64,000 nt of DNA from Bacteroidia bacterium (GCA_041391665.1 JAWKNO010000002.1:868001-932000), one strand, 5' to 3'. Counted from the stretch's first letter, positions 44,878 to 53,646 are shown. Translations and numbers: made by a program. The notes: a model not told the origin generated them from the sequence alone.

Positions 44878-45882
44878 ATGGACGTCCAAAAAGAGATAAA
44901 AGACTTTCTTCAGCGGCACAAAACTGTGGGATGGCTGATTGGCCTGATGGTAGGCGGCTTTATATTGCAGGTACTGTTACTTCTCGTTTTTGCACTGATC
45001 GACAATAAACCTGCCTATCAGTCTGTGATGTATGCACTGACTTTGCCGTATTCGCTGAAAACCTGGCTTACCCAACCCTGGAGTATTATTACCTGGCCAC
45101 TGTTTATGGCAAAAATTGACCCCTTACGCCTGTTGGTCAATGGTTTGATTTTATTCGCTTTTGGAAGAATTCACCAGCAGGTGTTGGGTGAATTGCGCAC
45201 ACGACGCCTGGTCATGTTGTCAGTACCACTGATCGGGCTGTTGACCATTGCGTTCTCGTCTATGTTTACATTCGAAACTACGACAATCCCCACAGGCGTC
45301 GATAAGTCTGTGGCAATAGAAATGCAGGCAGACGCGCCTCAAGTGCTGGAAGCCGCGGTTTATTCAGCCGCCATTCACCCCAATCACCTGCATGCTTCGG
45401 GTATGATTGCCCTGATTATGGTATTGGTGGTATCCGCCATTACTCTGGTTCCCAATTACCCGATTCAGCTATTTTTGTTTGGGCAGGTGCGGATCGTCTG
45501 GGTAGGGGTCATTTTACTGGGTATTGAGCTCATGTGGGCAGGGTTCACTACGCCGTTGGGCATTGCGCTGATCGTGGGTGCCGTACTCGGATATTTGCAT
45601 GTTTTTTTGCTGAAAAGCGGTACAGATATTACTGAAATTATCTGGTCCTATTATCAGGACAGTAAACCCAAGCCCAAAATGACGGTGAAATACGGCTCTG
45701 CCTTCCCTGAAAGTAAGAAGCCCGGTTCCGCTAAGACAGAGCGTAAAAGTGTCATTACCCAGGACATCATCGATGATATTCTCGACAAGATCAACGATAA
45801 AGGTTACGACAGCCTGACCCGGGAAGAGAAAGAATTACTATTTAAAGCATCAAGCCAGAAAGAGGATGAAAAAAAAGAATAG
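44878..45882 (+). CDS. Catalytically dead rhomboid-like membrane protein
   Basis: 334 aa. A six-helix rhomboid layout is visible (TQPWSIITWPLF, LRLLVNGLILFAFG, HASGMIALI, GAVLGYLHVFLL), but the Ser-in-GxSG and the following His of active rhomboids are not in place, so it is probably a pseudoprotease. A cytoplasmic tail of about 90 residues (Lys/Ser/Glu-rich, ending SLTREEKELLFKASSQ) follows the last helix. Neighbouring active rhomboid and EEP genes suggest a conserved module, and the pseudo-rhomboid could regulate or deliver substrates; that is inference. It overlaps the next gene by 17 bases. Confidence 0.75.
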   Translation: MDVQKEIKDFLQRHKTVGWLIGLMVGGFILQVLLLLVFALIDNKPAYQSVMYALTLPYSLKTWLTQPWSIITWPLFMAKIDPLRLLVNGLILFAFGRIHQQVLGELRTRRLVMLSVPLIGLLTIAFSSMFTFETTTIPTGVDKSVAIEMQADAPQVLEAAVYSAAIHPNHLHASGMIALIMVLVVSAITLVPNYPIQLFLFGQVRIVWVGVILLGIELMWAGFTTPLGIALIVGAVLGYLHVFLLKSGTDITEIIWSYYQDSKPKPKMTVKYGSAFPESKKPGSAKTERKSVITQDIIDDILDKINDKGYDSLTREEKELLFKASSQKEDEKKE

Positions 45883-46918
45883 AGGTCTTTTTTACCTCTT
45901 ATTTACAGGCTTGTTCCTCTTTTTTGCGCTGATTACGTTTATGGGCGCAGTTGCGCCATGGGTAAGCGTAAAGATATTTTCGTTTATACAATTAATCCCG
46001 GCATTTCTGCCGTTTTTGCTTCCTCTGTTTCTGGTGGCTTTTTTCTATTATTTTAGAAAGTCGGTACGGTGGATGGCGGTTTCCCTGGCAGCCATATTCT
46101 GTTGTATCTGGGTAGCAGAAAAAGATGTGGTGTTTCGTAAAAAGAGCACATTGGAAGAAGGGCAATTGACGATTGCCTCTTTCAACGTCGGAACCTTCGA
46201 CTTTAAACCTGCAAAAATAGACACGGTAGCAGCTCTGATCAGAAGTATGGATCCGGATGTGATTTCCCTTCAGGAATTTCGCAACCACAAACTGGCTGGT
46301 AATATTCATTCGCTTGACTATCTGAAAGAAAAACTGGAAATGCCTTTTGCTGCATTTGTACATTTGCCCGTACATATTCATGGGGCGGTTATATTTTCCC
46401 GATATCCGATTGTTGCGATCGATACGTTGTTTTTACCTCAAAAAGAGATCAATAGCGGTATCCTGGCAACTGTTGAAACCCCGATAGGGAAGGTGGGTGT
46501 AGCAAATATTCATCTCAGTTCTTTTCAGGCTGCCCAAACGCTCGAAGAAAATGAAAAGGTAAAGGATAAGTTTCAGGGCGTATGGGACAGGGTGAAAATC
46601 GTTTTGCCACTTCAGCAGGAAAAGGTAAAGATGGTGCTCGAAAAAACCATGGTTTATCCCTATCCGCTGATTATTGCCGGGGATTTTAACTCTCCCCCGC
46701 ATACCCGTATCGGCAATCAGTTTCGCAGCCGTTTTTCAGATAGTTTTGCAGAAGGAGGAAGTGGAATCGGTTGGACTTATCCATTGGTTGGGCCTTTGGG
46801 CTTGCGTATTGATTATCAATACTATACACGCGAGTTGCAGGTTTTAAACCATAAAATTTTCCACTCCCATGTATCAGATCATTACCCGATACAAGCCACT
46901 TACCATCTGGTACCATAA
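45866..46918 (+). CDS. Membrane-anchored EEP-family hydrolase
   Basis: 350 aa. Two or three N-terminal hydrophobic segments (about 10-80) are followed by an endonuclease/exonuclease/phosphatase domain: TIASFNVGTFD, VISLQEFR (metal-binding Glu), GAVIFSRYPI, GVANIHLSS, IIAGDFNSPPH and the final HSHVSDHYPI with the catalytic His. The fold cleaves phosphodiesters or phosphoesters, from DNA to inositol or sphingolipids. The substrate is unknown; the domain would lie on the periplasmic side if the helices are an odd number. It starts within the end of the pseudo-rhomboid gene. Confidence 0.88.
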   Translation: MKKKNRGLFYLLFTGLFLFFALITFMGAVAPWVSVKIFSFIQLIPAFLPFLLPLFLVAFFYYFRKSVRWMAVSLAAIFCCIWVAEKDVVFRKKSTLEEGQLTIASFNVGTFDFKPAKIDTVAALIRSMDPDVISLQEFRNHKLAGNIHSLDYLKEKLEMPFAAFVHLPVHIHGAVIFSRYPIVAIDTLFLPQKEINSGILATVETPIGKVGVANIHLSSFQAAQTLEENEKVKDKFQGVWDRVKIVLPLQQEKVKMVLEKTMVYPYPLIIAGDFNSPPHTRIGNQFRSRFSDSFAEGGSGIGWTYPLVGPLGLRIDYQYYTRELQVLNHKIFHSHVSDHYPIQATYHLVP

Positions 46919-46924
46919 AAATTG

Positions 46925-46932
46925 TATATTTG
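46925..46932 (+). promoter_or_regulatory. Candidate -7 box for cysS
   Basis: TATATTTG at 46925-46932, a perfect TAnnTTTG, 52 bases before the cysS ATG. The region 14-20 bases upstream has only a weak TGG, so the -33 box is uncertain. Confidence 0.45.
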
Positions 46933-46984
46933 CGGCACTTATTTATCGATAGCTAAAACGCCCATATAAAGGGCTTGTTTGTAT

Positions 46985-48508
46985 ATGGAATCACTGACAG
47001 TCTATAACTCAATCACAAGGAAAAAAGAAGTATTCGAACCAATGCAGCCGCCTTTTGTCGGTATGTATGTCTGCGGACCTACCGTGTATGGCAATGCGCA
47101 CCTGGGGCATGCCCGCTCGGCGATTACTTTTGACACGGTATTCAGATACCTTCAGCATCTTGGCTACAAAGTTCGTTATGTTAGAAACATCACTGATGTA
47201 GGGCATCTCGAAAATGACGGGGAAGAAGGGGATAGCAAAGTGGAAAAACAGGCGAGAGTTGAACAACTCGAACCGATGGAGGTCGCACAGCGGTATTATA
47301 ATTCTTACGTGAATGATATGACCGCGCTTAATCTGCTTCGCCCCAGTATTGAGCCCCGAGCGACCGGGCATATTCCCGAACAAATCGAGGCGATTGAAGA
47401 GATTCTCAAAAATGGTTATGCCTATGTGACCAATGGTTCTGTCTATTTCGATGTGGAGGCTTATAATAAAGATTTTCGCTACGGAATTCTTTCAGGTCGT
47501 GATCTGGAAAATATGATGGCCGATTCCCGCAGCAACCTGGAAGGCCAGAACGAAAAGAAAAATCCGGCAGATTTTGCCCTCTGGAAAAATGCCAGTCCCT
47601 CGCATATTATGCGGTGGAATTCGCCCTGGGGCGTAGGTTTTCCCGGCTGGCATATCGAATGTACGGTCATGAGTACCAAGTATCTGGGGGTAAAATACGA
47701 TATTCACGGTGGCGGAATGGATTTGATCTTCCCGCACCATGAAGCCGAAATCGCCCAGTCTAATGCATGCAACTGCCAGCTTCCTGAAGAGAAACATGGC
47801 GAAGCCCGCTACTGGCTCCACAATAATATGATCACCTACGAAGGGCAGAAGATGGGAAAATCACTGGGGAACGCGATCAGCCTCCATCAGTTTTTTTCGG
47901 GTGAACATCCCTTGCTGGAACAGGCCTATTCACCTGCGAATATCCGGTTTTTTATCCTTCAGGCTCACTACCGGAGCACCCTTGACTTTTCAAATCAGGC
48001 ACTTCAGGCTGCCGATAAGGCACTGAAACGAATGGCCGATTCGATCAAACGGCTGAATGCCATTCAGCCCGATGTCAGAGCTGTTGCGATTAATCCTGAG
48101 TTTGAACAGAACCTGGCCTCCTTCGAGGCAGATGTGACGTCATTTATGAATGACGACTTTAATACAGCCAAGGTTATCGCCCGTATGTTTGACACCTTAC
48201 CGGTTGTCAACCAGCTGTTTAAAGACAAAACCGGAGGGTTTGCCGTAAATCCCGATACTTTTCATCGCTTCCGCACATTTTTCCATACGGTCTTCTCTGA
48301 CTGGCTGGGACTGAAAGCAGAGTCTGATGAAGGGGGACAGGCCCGCGAAACCATCGATGGGTTGATGAATGTGATCCTTCAGCTCAGAGGACAAGCCCGT
48401 AAAGATAAAAACTGGGCAGCTTCTGATCTGATCAGAGATGAGCTTTCTAAAGTGAATATTAAACTGGAGGACACCAAAGAAGGTACCGACTGGTATTATG
48501 AACAGTAA
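46985..48508 (+). CDS. cysS: Cysteinyl-tRNA synthetase
   Basis: 507 aa from ATG 46985; a TTG two codons earlier is in frame but unlikely. It charges tRNA(Cys) with cysteine in the cytoplasm. The class I HIGH motif is HLGH in PTVYGNAHLGHA, and KMSKS appears as KMGKS. Zinc ligands are visible in CGPTVYG, HIECTVMS and HHEAE. Normal length. It overlaps the next gene (M28 lipoprotein) by 11 bases. Confidence 0.97.
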   Translation: MESLTVYNSITRKKEVFEPMQPPFVGMYVCGPTVYGNAHLGHARSAITFDTVFRYLQHLGYKVRYVRNITDVGHLENDGEEGDSKVEKQARVEQLEPMEVAQRYYNSYVNDMTALNLLRPSIEPRATGHIPEQIEAIEEILKNGYAYVTNGSVYFDVEAYNKDFRYGILSGRDLENMMADSRSNLEGQNEKKNPADFALWKNASPSHIMRWNSPWGVGFPGWHIECTVMSTKYLGVKYDIHGGGMDLIFPHHEAEIAQSNACNCQLPEEKHGEARYWLHNNMITYEGQKMGKSLGNAISLHQFFSGEHPLLEQAYSPANIRFFILQAHYRSTLDFSNQALQAADKALKRMADSIKRLNAIQPDVRAVAINPEFEQNLASFEADVTSFMNDDFNTAKVIARMFDTLPVVNQLFKDKTGGFAVNPDTFHRFRTFFHTVFSDWLGLKAESDEGGQARETIDGLMNVILQLRGQARKDKNWAASDLIRDELSKVNIKLEDTKEGTDWYYEQ

Positions 48509-49490
48509 AATATCAACAATACGCGCAATATCCCTTCTGCTTCTGGCGGGGGGGATATGCTTTTTTCTTTCCTCCTGCAACGGCGGGACTGGAGAAAAAA
48601 ATCACAAGGATACTCCGCCTCCGGCCAAAGATATTCCTGTTCCGGTCTTTCAGGCTGAAAATGCCTATGCTGCTATCGAAAAACAACTTTCCTTTGGTCC
48701 TCGTGTGCCCAATACTGCCGGCCATGCTGCCTGTGCAGACTGGATCATTTCTCAGTTGGAAGCTGCTGGTGCAAAAGTTATCACACAACCCGCAGTCGTT
48801 CAGGCGTTTAACAATACTCCGCTGAATATGATCAATATTATCGGGTCGTTTCAACCGGAAAAACAACGAAGGGTAATGCTGACTGCACACTGGGATACAA
48901 GGCCTTTTGCAGATCAGGACAGTGTGAGAAAAGACGAACCCATCCCAGGTGCAAATGACGGTGCCAGTGGCGTTGGGGTTTTGCTTGAAATTGCACGTAT
49001 CCTCGGGCAGGATTCTACCAATATTGGGGTGGACATTGTCTTCTGGGATGCAGAGGATTATGGAAATTCGGACGTGCCCAATTCCTATTGCCTGGGATCT
49101 CAATACTGGACTCAAAACAAACATAAACCCGGCTATACGGCCATGTATGGTATCAACCTCGATATGGTAGGGGCCAAAAATGCTGTATTCTCCAAAGAAG
49201 GGCATTCACTTCAATACGCGCCCAATGCAGTAGAGAAAATATGGCGTCAGGCTCATTTACTGGGATTTGGTCAGTATTTCTCCATTCAACGAACCGATCC
49301 AATCATCGATGACCATGTATATATAAGCGTCAAGGGGGGAATTGGCACGGTGGATATTATTGATCAACCCGAAGGACGTGGTTTTTTTGAGCATTGGCAT
49401 ACCCATGGAGATAATCTCGACGTGATCTCCAAAGAGACGCTGCAGGCCGTAGGTCAGACGCTGCTGGCTGTGATTTATAAGGAAGAATAG
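48498..49490 (+). CDS. M28-family zinc peptidase / glutaminyl cyclase-like lipoprotein
   Basis: 330 aa. A lipobox ends in LSSC near residue 27, so it is a lipoprotein. The M28 zinc site is complete: His in TAHWDTRP, Asp in GANDGAS, Glu/Asp in FWDAEDYG, Asp in INLDMVG and a C-terminal His in HTHGDNLD. IDDHVYI near 275 is a feature shared with bacterial glutaminyl cyclases of this fold, so it may form pyroglutamate at exported N-termini rather than cleave peptides; T9SS organisms often have such an enzyme. It starts within the last 11 bases of cysS. Confidence 0.85.
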   Translation: MNSKISTIRAISLLLLAGGICFFLSSCNGGTGEKNHKDTPPPAKDIPVPVFQAENAYAAIEKQLSFGPRVPNTAGHAACADWIISQLEAAGAKVITQPAVVQAFNNTPLNMINIIGSFQPEKQRRVMLTAHWDTRPFADQDSVRKDEPIPGANDGASGVGVLLEIARILGQDSTNIGVDIVFWDAEDYGNSDVPNSYCLGSQYWTQNKHKPGYTAMYGINLDMVGAKNAVFSKEGHSLQYAPNAVEKIWRQAHLLGFGQYFSIQRTDPIIDDHVYISVKGGIGTVDIIDQPEGRGFFEHWHTHGDNLDVISKETLQAVGQTLLAVIYKEE

Positions 49491-49517
49491 ACTCAATGGC
49501 CTGCCGATTTTGTGCCT

Positions 49518-50597
49518 ATGTTGTGGCTGTTTATCGTTTGCGGACTCGTGTATTTGCTGCTGCAAGGGTGGATGTTTACCGGTTGGATAAAAACGCCCCG
49601 GACAACCCCGCCGGCGGATATCCTGCCTGTCTCAGTCATTATTGCCGCGCACAATGAACTTGAAAACCTGAAGAAATTCCTCCCGTCCGTATTGTCTCTG
49701 GATTATGATAATTATGAGGTTGTGGTGGCACTGGACCGTTGTGATGACGGAAGTCTTGAATGGCTTTCCGCATTAAAAAACGACCGGTTAATCCTTGTAG
49801 ATATCCGTCAAACGCCCACAGGCTGGGCACCCAAAAAATGGGCATTGACAGAAGGAATCCGGACAGCCAGGTACGAACACCTGGTATTTACCGATGCCGA
49901 TTGTCAGCCCGGCAAATACTGGTTGCTGGAAGTGAATAAACACTTCTCCGGCGAGACCGAACTCATCCTGGGGGTGGGACCCTATTTTTCCTACCCGGGG
50001 CTGCTCAACCGGTTTATACAATTTGAGACATTTTACGCGGCGTATCAGTATATCGGTCTGACTGTCAGGGGAATTCCCTATATGGGCGTCGGGAGAAATA
50101 TCGCCTATACCCGCACTTTTTTTGAGCGAAATGGCGGATTTGAAAAATTTCGAAGCAGGCTTTCCGGAGATGATGATTTATTGGTGAATGCATTCGCCCG
50201 AAACACACACACGGCAGTCATGGTTTCCACCCCAAGTCAGGTATTTTCCGAACCCAAACACACTTTTTCTACATGGTTTCGGCAGAAGTTACGGCATGTG
50301 AGTGCGTCAGGTGCCTATTCGGTGAAAACAAAACTCATTCTCGGAATATTTCACGTCTCCCATAGTGGATTTTATCTGTTTGGGTTGCTTCTTTGTATGA
50401 ACAACCTAACAGGTTGGGGATTTTTTTCGTTATATATCATAAGAATTACACTTAGCGGGATATTGTTGGGAAAGATTGCAGACAACATTGGTATGCGACG
50501 TATAATCTGGCTATATCCTGTTTTGGATTTTTTGTTTTTTATCTACAATTTATCGGCCGTTCCGATTGGACTAACCAGAAAGCCTTCATGGATTTAA
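49518..50597 (+). CDS. Membrane GT2 glycosyltransferase
   Basis: 359 aa from ATG 49518; a GTG two codons earlier is also possible. An N-terminal transmembrane helix, a GT-A domain with VSVIIAAHNE (about 35), ALDRCDDGS, FTDADCQ (DxD) and LSGDDDLL, and QKLRH in place of the processive QxxRW motif; two or three C-terminal helices. It likely makes or extends a membrane glycan. It overlaps the start of the sigma factor gene by 10 bases, an arrangement that suggests co-expression. Confidence 0.88.
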   Translation: MLWLFIVCGLVYLLLQGWMFTGWIKTPRTTPPADILPVSVIIAAHNELENLKKFLPSVLSLDYDNYEVVVALDRCDDGSLEWLSALKNDRLILVDIRQTPTGWAPKKWALTEGIRTARYEHLVFTDADCQPGKYWLLEVNKHFSGETELILGVGPYFSYPGLLNRFIQFETFYAAYQYIGLTVRGIPYMGVGRNIAYTRTFFERNGGFEKFRSRLSGDDDLLVNAFARNTHTAVMVSTPSQVFSEPKHTFSTWFRQKLRHVSASGAYSVKTKLILGIFHVSHSGFYLFGLLLCMNNLTGWGFFSLYIIRITLSGILLGKIADNIGMRRIIWLYPVLDFLFFIYNLSAVPIGLTRKPSWI

Positions 50598-51193
50598 CAC
50601 CCAGAGTCTCCAAAAATACGCAAGAAGACCGCGATCTCGTGGCGGCAGCGAAAAGAGGAGAGCCAAATGCATTCGAGACTTTGCTTAAAAAATACCGGAA
50701 ATCGGTATATTATATGCTACTTAAGATGGTCAAAAACCCCGATGATGCGGAGGATTTGACGCAGGAAGCTTTTGCTAAAGCTTTTAATTCGATTGAAAAA
50801 TTCGACTCTAAATTCGCATTCTCTACGTGGCTGTTTCGTATTGCCACCAATAATTGTATCGATTATATCCGAAAGAAAAGAGTACAGACTGTCTCATTCG
50901 ACTCTCCGGTAGAGGGAGATGATGGCTCCTCCATGCGTTTTGATGTTAAAACTGAAGACCTGGATCCCAACGAAAGCATGCTCAAAGATCAGCGTCGCCG
51001 CTACCTCAATATGGCGATCGAACGTTTGCCTGAAAAATACCGGGTGCTGGTAGAATTGCGATATTTTCAGGAGCTTTCTTATGAAGAAGTTGCAGAAGAG
51101 TTGCAGATCCCGCTGGGAACTGTGAAGGCACAGCTATTTCGCGCCCGTGAATTGCTCAATCAGGAACTGAAAGATTTGCGTTCCCAAATGTGA
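50588..51193 (+). CDS. RpoE-type ECF sigma factor
   Basis: 201 aa. Region 2 has MVKNPDDAEDLTQEAFAKAF and FSTWLFRIATNNCIDYIRKKR, region 4 has LPEKYRVLVELRYFQELSYEEVAEELQIPLGTVKAQLFRARE. This is the typical SigW/RpoE layout with no extra domain. ATG 50588 overlaps the glycosyltransferase by 10 bases. No anti-sigma gene follows; the next feature is a tandem repeat and a convergent gene. The target regulon is unknown. Confidence 0.93.
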   Translation: MDLTPRVSKNTQEDRDLVAAAKRGEPNAFETLLKKYRKSVYYMLLKMVKNPDDAEDLTQEAFAKAFNSIEKFDSKFAFSTWLFRIATNNCIDYIRKKRVQTVSFDSPVEGDDGSSMRFDVKTEDLDPNESMLKDQRRRYLNMAIERLPEKYRVLVELRYFQELSYEEVAEELQIPLGTVKAQLFRARELLNQELKDLRSQM

Positions 51194-51220
51194 TGATAAT
51201 CGTTAATTGTCAATTACTAA

Positions 51221-51276
51221 CAGCTAAAAGCTAAAAGCTAACAGCTAACGGCTAAAAGCTAAAAGCTAACGGCTAA
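51221..51276. repeat. Eight tandem 7-bp repeats (NNGCTAA)
   Basis: Eight perfect units of xxGCTAA run without a gap; the first two bases read CA, AA, AA, CA, CG, AA, AA, CG. The minus-strand stop and last codons of the YdjC-like gene (51266 onward) lie inside it. It sits between the convergent sigma and deacetylase genes. It is too short and too close-packed to be CRISPR. Confidence 0.9.
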
Positions 51277-52117
51277 CAAGATGATTATATCCGATTAGCT
51301 GGATTCCTTTTTCTTTAATATAAGCCTTGACCTTTTCACTGGTGAACAAATCAGTTACGCCCTGGCGGTCGGCAGCTACATTTTCATAACCTATATGGTG
51401 GATGGCCCGCAACTCCGCGTCGTCGAGTCCAGGGTGATCCACAAACAGGTAAGTTTTCCCTCTTTCGAGTTTTGCGAGCATATTGAGAAAACTCTGAATT
51501 TTTTCTTCTGAAGTTTCCTTTGGGCCCTCGTACCGAACAGAAATCACCCCATAGTCTGCGGGATCAATATCGATTTTATATTCTTTGGCGAGGTTTTTTG
51601 CCATAGCTTTTACCTCATCGCTGATGCTGGTACAACCCATATGTGCAGAAACATGGCTGATCTCCGGCAGATATTTCAGCGCCATCTCAATCTGGGCGCG
51701 AAGTTCTTTTTCAATATCTTCGATCTTCCATTCATTTTCTTTGATCGACTGGCCGGGATAATTTTTATTGGGGTAAATCATCGGGTAAAAATAGCCGTCG
51801 GCATCGGTGATGCTGGGGCAATCTGTCAATGGCCGCCATTTTACATTGTCCCATTCACTGGTGATCGCCAAATGAATGCCGATATCAATCCCTGGGTTTG
51901 CCTTTAGCATTTTGACAGCTTCCGGAAACCAGGGAGAGGGTACGATGATTTCTATGGATGATTCGATCCCTTCCTGCCATGATTTCATGAGGGCGAGATT
52001 TCCCGAATGGGCGTATCCCATATCATCGCCACGAACGATGAGCCTTGCTGCGGGCTTTTGGGCAGAACATGAGAGGAATATCAGGCAGGTGAGAGTGGTA
52101 ATGGCGATGTTTTTCAT
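51266..52117 (-). CDS. YdjC/ChbG-family carbohydrate deacetylase lipoprotein
   Basis: 283 aa. A lipobox (IFLSC at about 13-17) makes it a lipoprotein; the metal site of this family is RGDDMGY (Asp-Asp), IGIHLAI (His) and SHVSAHMG (His). It hydrolyses acetyl groups from oligosaccharides such as chitobiose-like sugars, here on the periplasmic or outer-membrane side. The C-terminal Leu-Val-Ser-Arg and stop are encoded by the 7-bp repeats. Nearest neighbour upstream is the divergent DUF4160 gene. Confidence 0.88.
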   Translation of the reverse strand: MKNIAITTLTCLIFLSCSAQKPAARLIVRGDDMGYAHSGNLALMKSWQEGIESSIEIIVPSPWFPEAVKMLKANPGIDIGIHLAITSEWDNVKWRPLTDCPSITDADGYFYPMIYPNKNYPGQSIKENEWKIEDIEKELRAQIEMALKYLPEISHVSAHMGCTSISDEVKAMAKNLAKEYKIDIDPADYGVISVRYEGPKETSEEKIQSFLNMLAKLERGKTYLFVDHPGLDDAELRAIHHIGYENVAADRQGVTDLFTSEKVKAYIKEKGIQLIGYNHLVSR

Positions 52118-52194
52118 AGATTCATTAATTGCAAAAAGTAGGTTGTATATAGTCTAAACTAAATGAATTCTTTGGAGAAAACCAATTAGACGTG

Positions 52195-52225
52195 TTGCTT
52201 AAATAGTTAACAAATTGTATATTTA
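52195..52225 (+). promoter_or_regulatory. Candidate promoter for the DUF4160/DUF2442 pair
   Basis: TTG at 52195-52197, a 20-base spacer and TATATTTA at 52218-52225, one base off TAnnTTTG. The predicted start lies about 15 bases before the ATG at 52246. Confidence 0.45.
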
Positions 52226-52245
52226 CAAATACTATATACCCAAGC

Positions 52246-52479
52246 ATGCCAACCATATTCATTCTCAATTCAATCAGAATACTTATTTATTTTGATGATC
52301 ACATGCCTCCTCACTTCCATGCTGAATATAACGAGCATGAAGAATTAATTGAAATTATGACACTCAAAACTTGCCGTGGTAAGCTCCCTGTTAAGCAGAG
52401 AAAACGGGTGATTGAATGGGCAAGTGAAAATCAGGAATTTCTTATTTTGAAATGGAATGAATTCAACCCCAATAAATAA
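52246..52479 (+). CDS. DUF4160-domain small protein
   Basis: 77 aa. The pattern MPTIF...IRILIYFDDHMPPHFHAEY, with the conserved His/Pro block, and the C-terminal VIEWASENQEFLILKWNEF match DUF4160. The family is of unknown function but is often paired with a DUF2442 gene, which led to suggestions of toxin-antitoxin or related control. The stop lies 4 bases before the ATG of the DUF2442 gene (or 23 inside it, if the longer start is used). Confidence 0.85.
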   Translation: MPTIFILNSIRILIYFDDHMPPHFHAEYNEHEELIEIMTLKTCRGKLPVKQRKRVIEWASENQEFLILKWNEFNPNK

Positions 52480-52483
52480 AGTA

Positions 52484-53008
52484 ATGAAAGGTCTGCGCAG
52501 CATCCCGAAAATATTGAAAATCAACGAAGTGGATGGGTACAACGTATCTTGTCTGTTTAATAATGGAGAATCACGAGTGATTGATTTTAAAAAGTTTTTC
52601 CAAAGCCGGAATAACTTTTCCGAAAGGCATCCCGCATATAAGCTATTAGATGATGTAAAGGAATTTAACCGGATTGAAGTTATGGGTAATACTATCGGTT
52701 GGCGGAATACAGGGATCTACGCCAGCGATTTTTCGGGCGAAACAGTATATTACCCCTATGAAGTAGATCCTGTGGTGCTGTTTGAAAATAGTGTGCCTGA
52801 TGAAAAACAAGATATCCGTATTGGAATGATGGTAAAAGAGGCTAGAAAAGAAGCCGGACTGACTCAGGAAGAACTGGCGAAAAAGAGCGGAACAAGCAAA
52901 CATTATATTTCCCGGCTTGAAAATCATAAGTCCGACATTGAGTTGTTGACCCTAAAAAAAATTATCGAAGCTGGTTTGGGCAAACGGCTAAGTATTCAGA
53001 TTATCTGA
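52484..53008 (+). CDS. DUF2442 domain fused to an XRE-type HTH
   Basis: 174 aa from ATG 52484, 4 bases after the previous stop; an earlier ATG at 52457 would add nine residues inside the DUF4160 gene. The N-terminal half (ILKINEVDGYNVSCLFNNGESRVIDFKKFF) is a DUF2442-like small domain. The C-terminal half (about 112-168) is an XRE/Cro helix-turn-helix: MVKEARKEAGLTQEELAKKSGTSKHYISRLEN. It could bind the pair's own promoter as an antitoxin/autoregulator would; this is inference. Confidence 0.82.
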   Translation: MKGLRSIPKILKINEVDGYNVSCLFNNGESRVIDFKKFFQSRNNFSERHPAYKLLDDVKEFNRIEVMGNTIGWRNTGIYASDFSGETVYYPYEVDPVVLFENSVPDEKQDIRIGMMVKEARKEAGLTQEELAKKSGTSKHYISRLENHKSDIELLTLKKIIEAGLGKRLSIQII

Positions 53009-53029
53009 AAAATAATAATTTCACTATAC

Positions 53030-53617
53030 ATGAGTCCAACCCAACCCAGAAAAGAATTCCCCATCATTGCATTCCCTGCTTCGCAGGATTTTGAAGTTTG
53101 GCTCGCTGAAAACCATCTTCATTCAGATGGAATCTGGTTGCGGTTTTATAAAAAAAATTCCGGTGTAGAAACGATAGTTTACGCAGAAGCGCTCGATGTG
53201 GCCCTCTGTTACGGATGGATTGACAGTCAGACAAACAAATACGACGAACTTTCCTACATCCAGAAATTTACCCCCCGCAGAAAAAGAAGTATGTGGTCGA
53301 AACGCAACCTCGAACATATAGAAAGGCTGGAAAAGGAAGGAAGAATACAACCCCAGGGATGGAAAGAAATCGAAGCAGCCAAAGCAGATGGACGCTGGGA
53401 TCAAGCTTATGATTCTCCCGCCAACATCACAGTCCCCGAAGATTTTATGGCAGAATTGGCCAAAGACTCTGCCGCACTGGCCTTTTTCCAGACGCTCAAC
53501 AAAACCAATACTTATTACATCGCCTTTCAGCTTCATACTGCCAAAAGGCCAGAAACCCGCGAGCGAAGGATGAAGTCCATTCTGGAAAAACTGGCAAAGG
53601 GAGAAAAGTTTTATTGA
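53030..53617 (+). CDS. YdeI/OmpD-associated family protein
   Basis: 195 aa. FEVWLAENHLHSDGIWLRFYKKNSG, DVALCYGWIDSQ, FTPRRKRSMWSKRN and the C-terminal RMKSILEKLAKGEK match the YdeI/OmdA family, linked in the literature to bacteriocin or antimicrobial resistance and to DUF1801-like proteins. No signal peptide; probably cytoplasmic. It follows the HTH gene by 21 bases and may be co-transcribed with the pair. Its molecular function is unknown. Confidence 0.85.
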   Translation: MSPTQPRKEFPIIAFPASQDFEVWLAENHLHSDGIWLRFYKKNSGVETIVYAEALDVALCYGWIDSQTNKYDELSYIQKFTPRRKRSMWSKRNLEHIERLEKEGRIQPQGWKEIEAAKADGRWDQAYDSPANITVPEDFMAELAKDSAALAFFQTLNKTNTYYIAFQLHTAKRPETRERRMKSILEKLAKGEKFY

Positions 53618-53646
53618 TATTTGGTTACATTAAGGAAAACCTGTTT

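Noticed and set aside
46958..46984. GCCC...GGGC inverted repeat before cysS as a T-box or riboswitch
   Set aside because: Only a 4-bp stem; T-box leaders are Firmicutes-type and much longer, and none of their conserved motifs are here.
51221..51276. Tandem 7-bp repeats as a CRISPR array
   Set aside because: Units are 7 bases with no spacers, and no cas genes are present.
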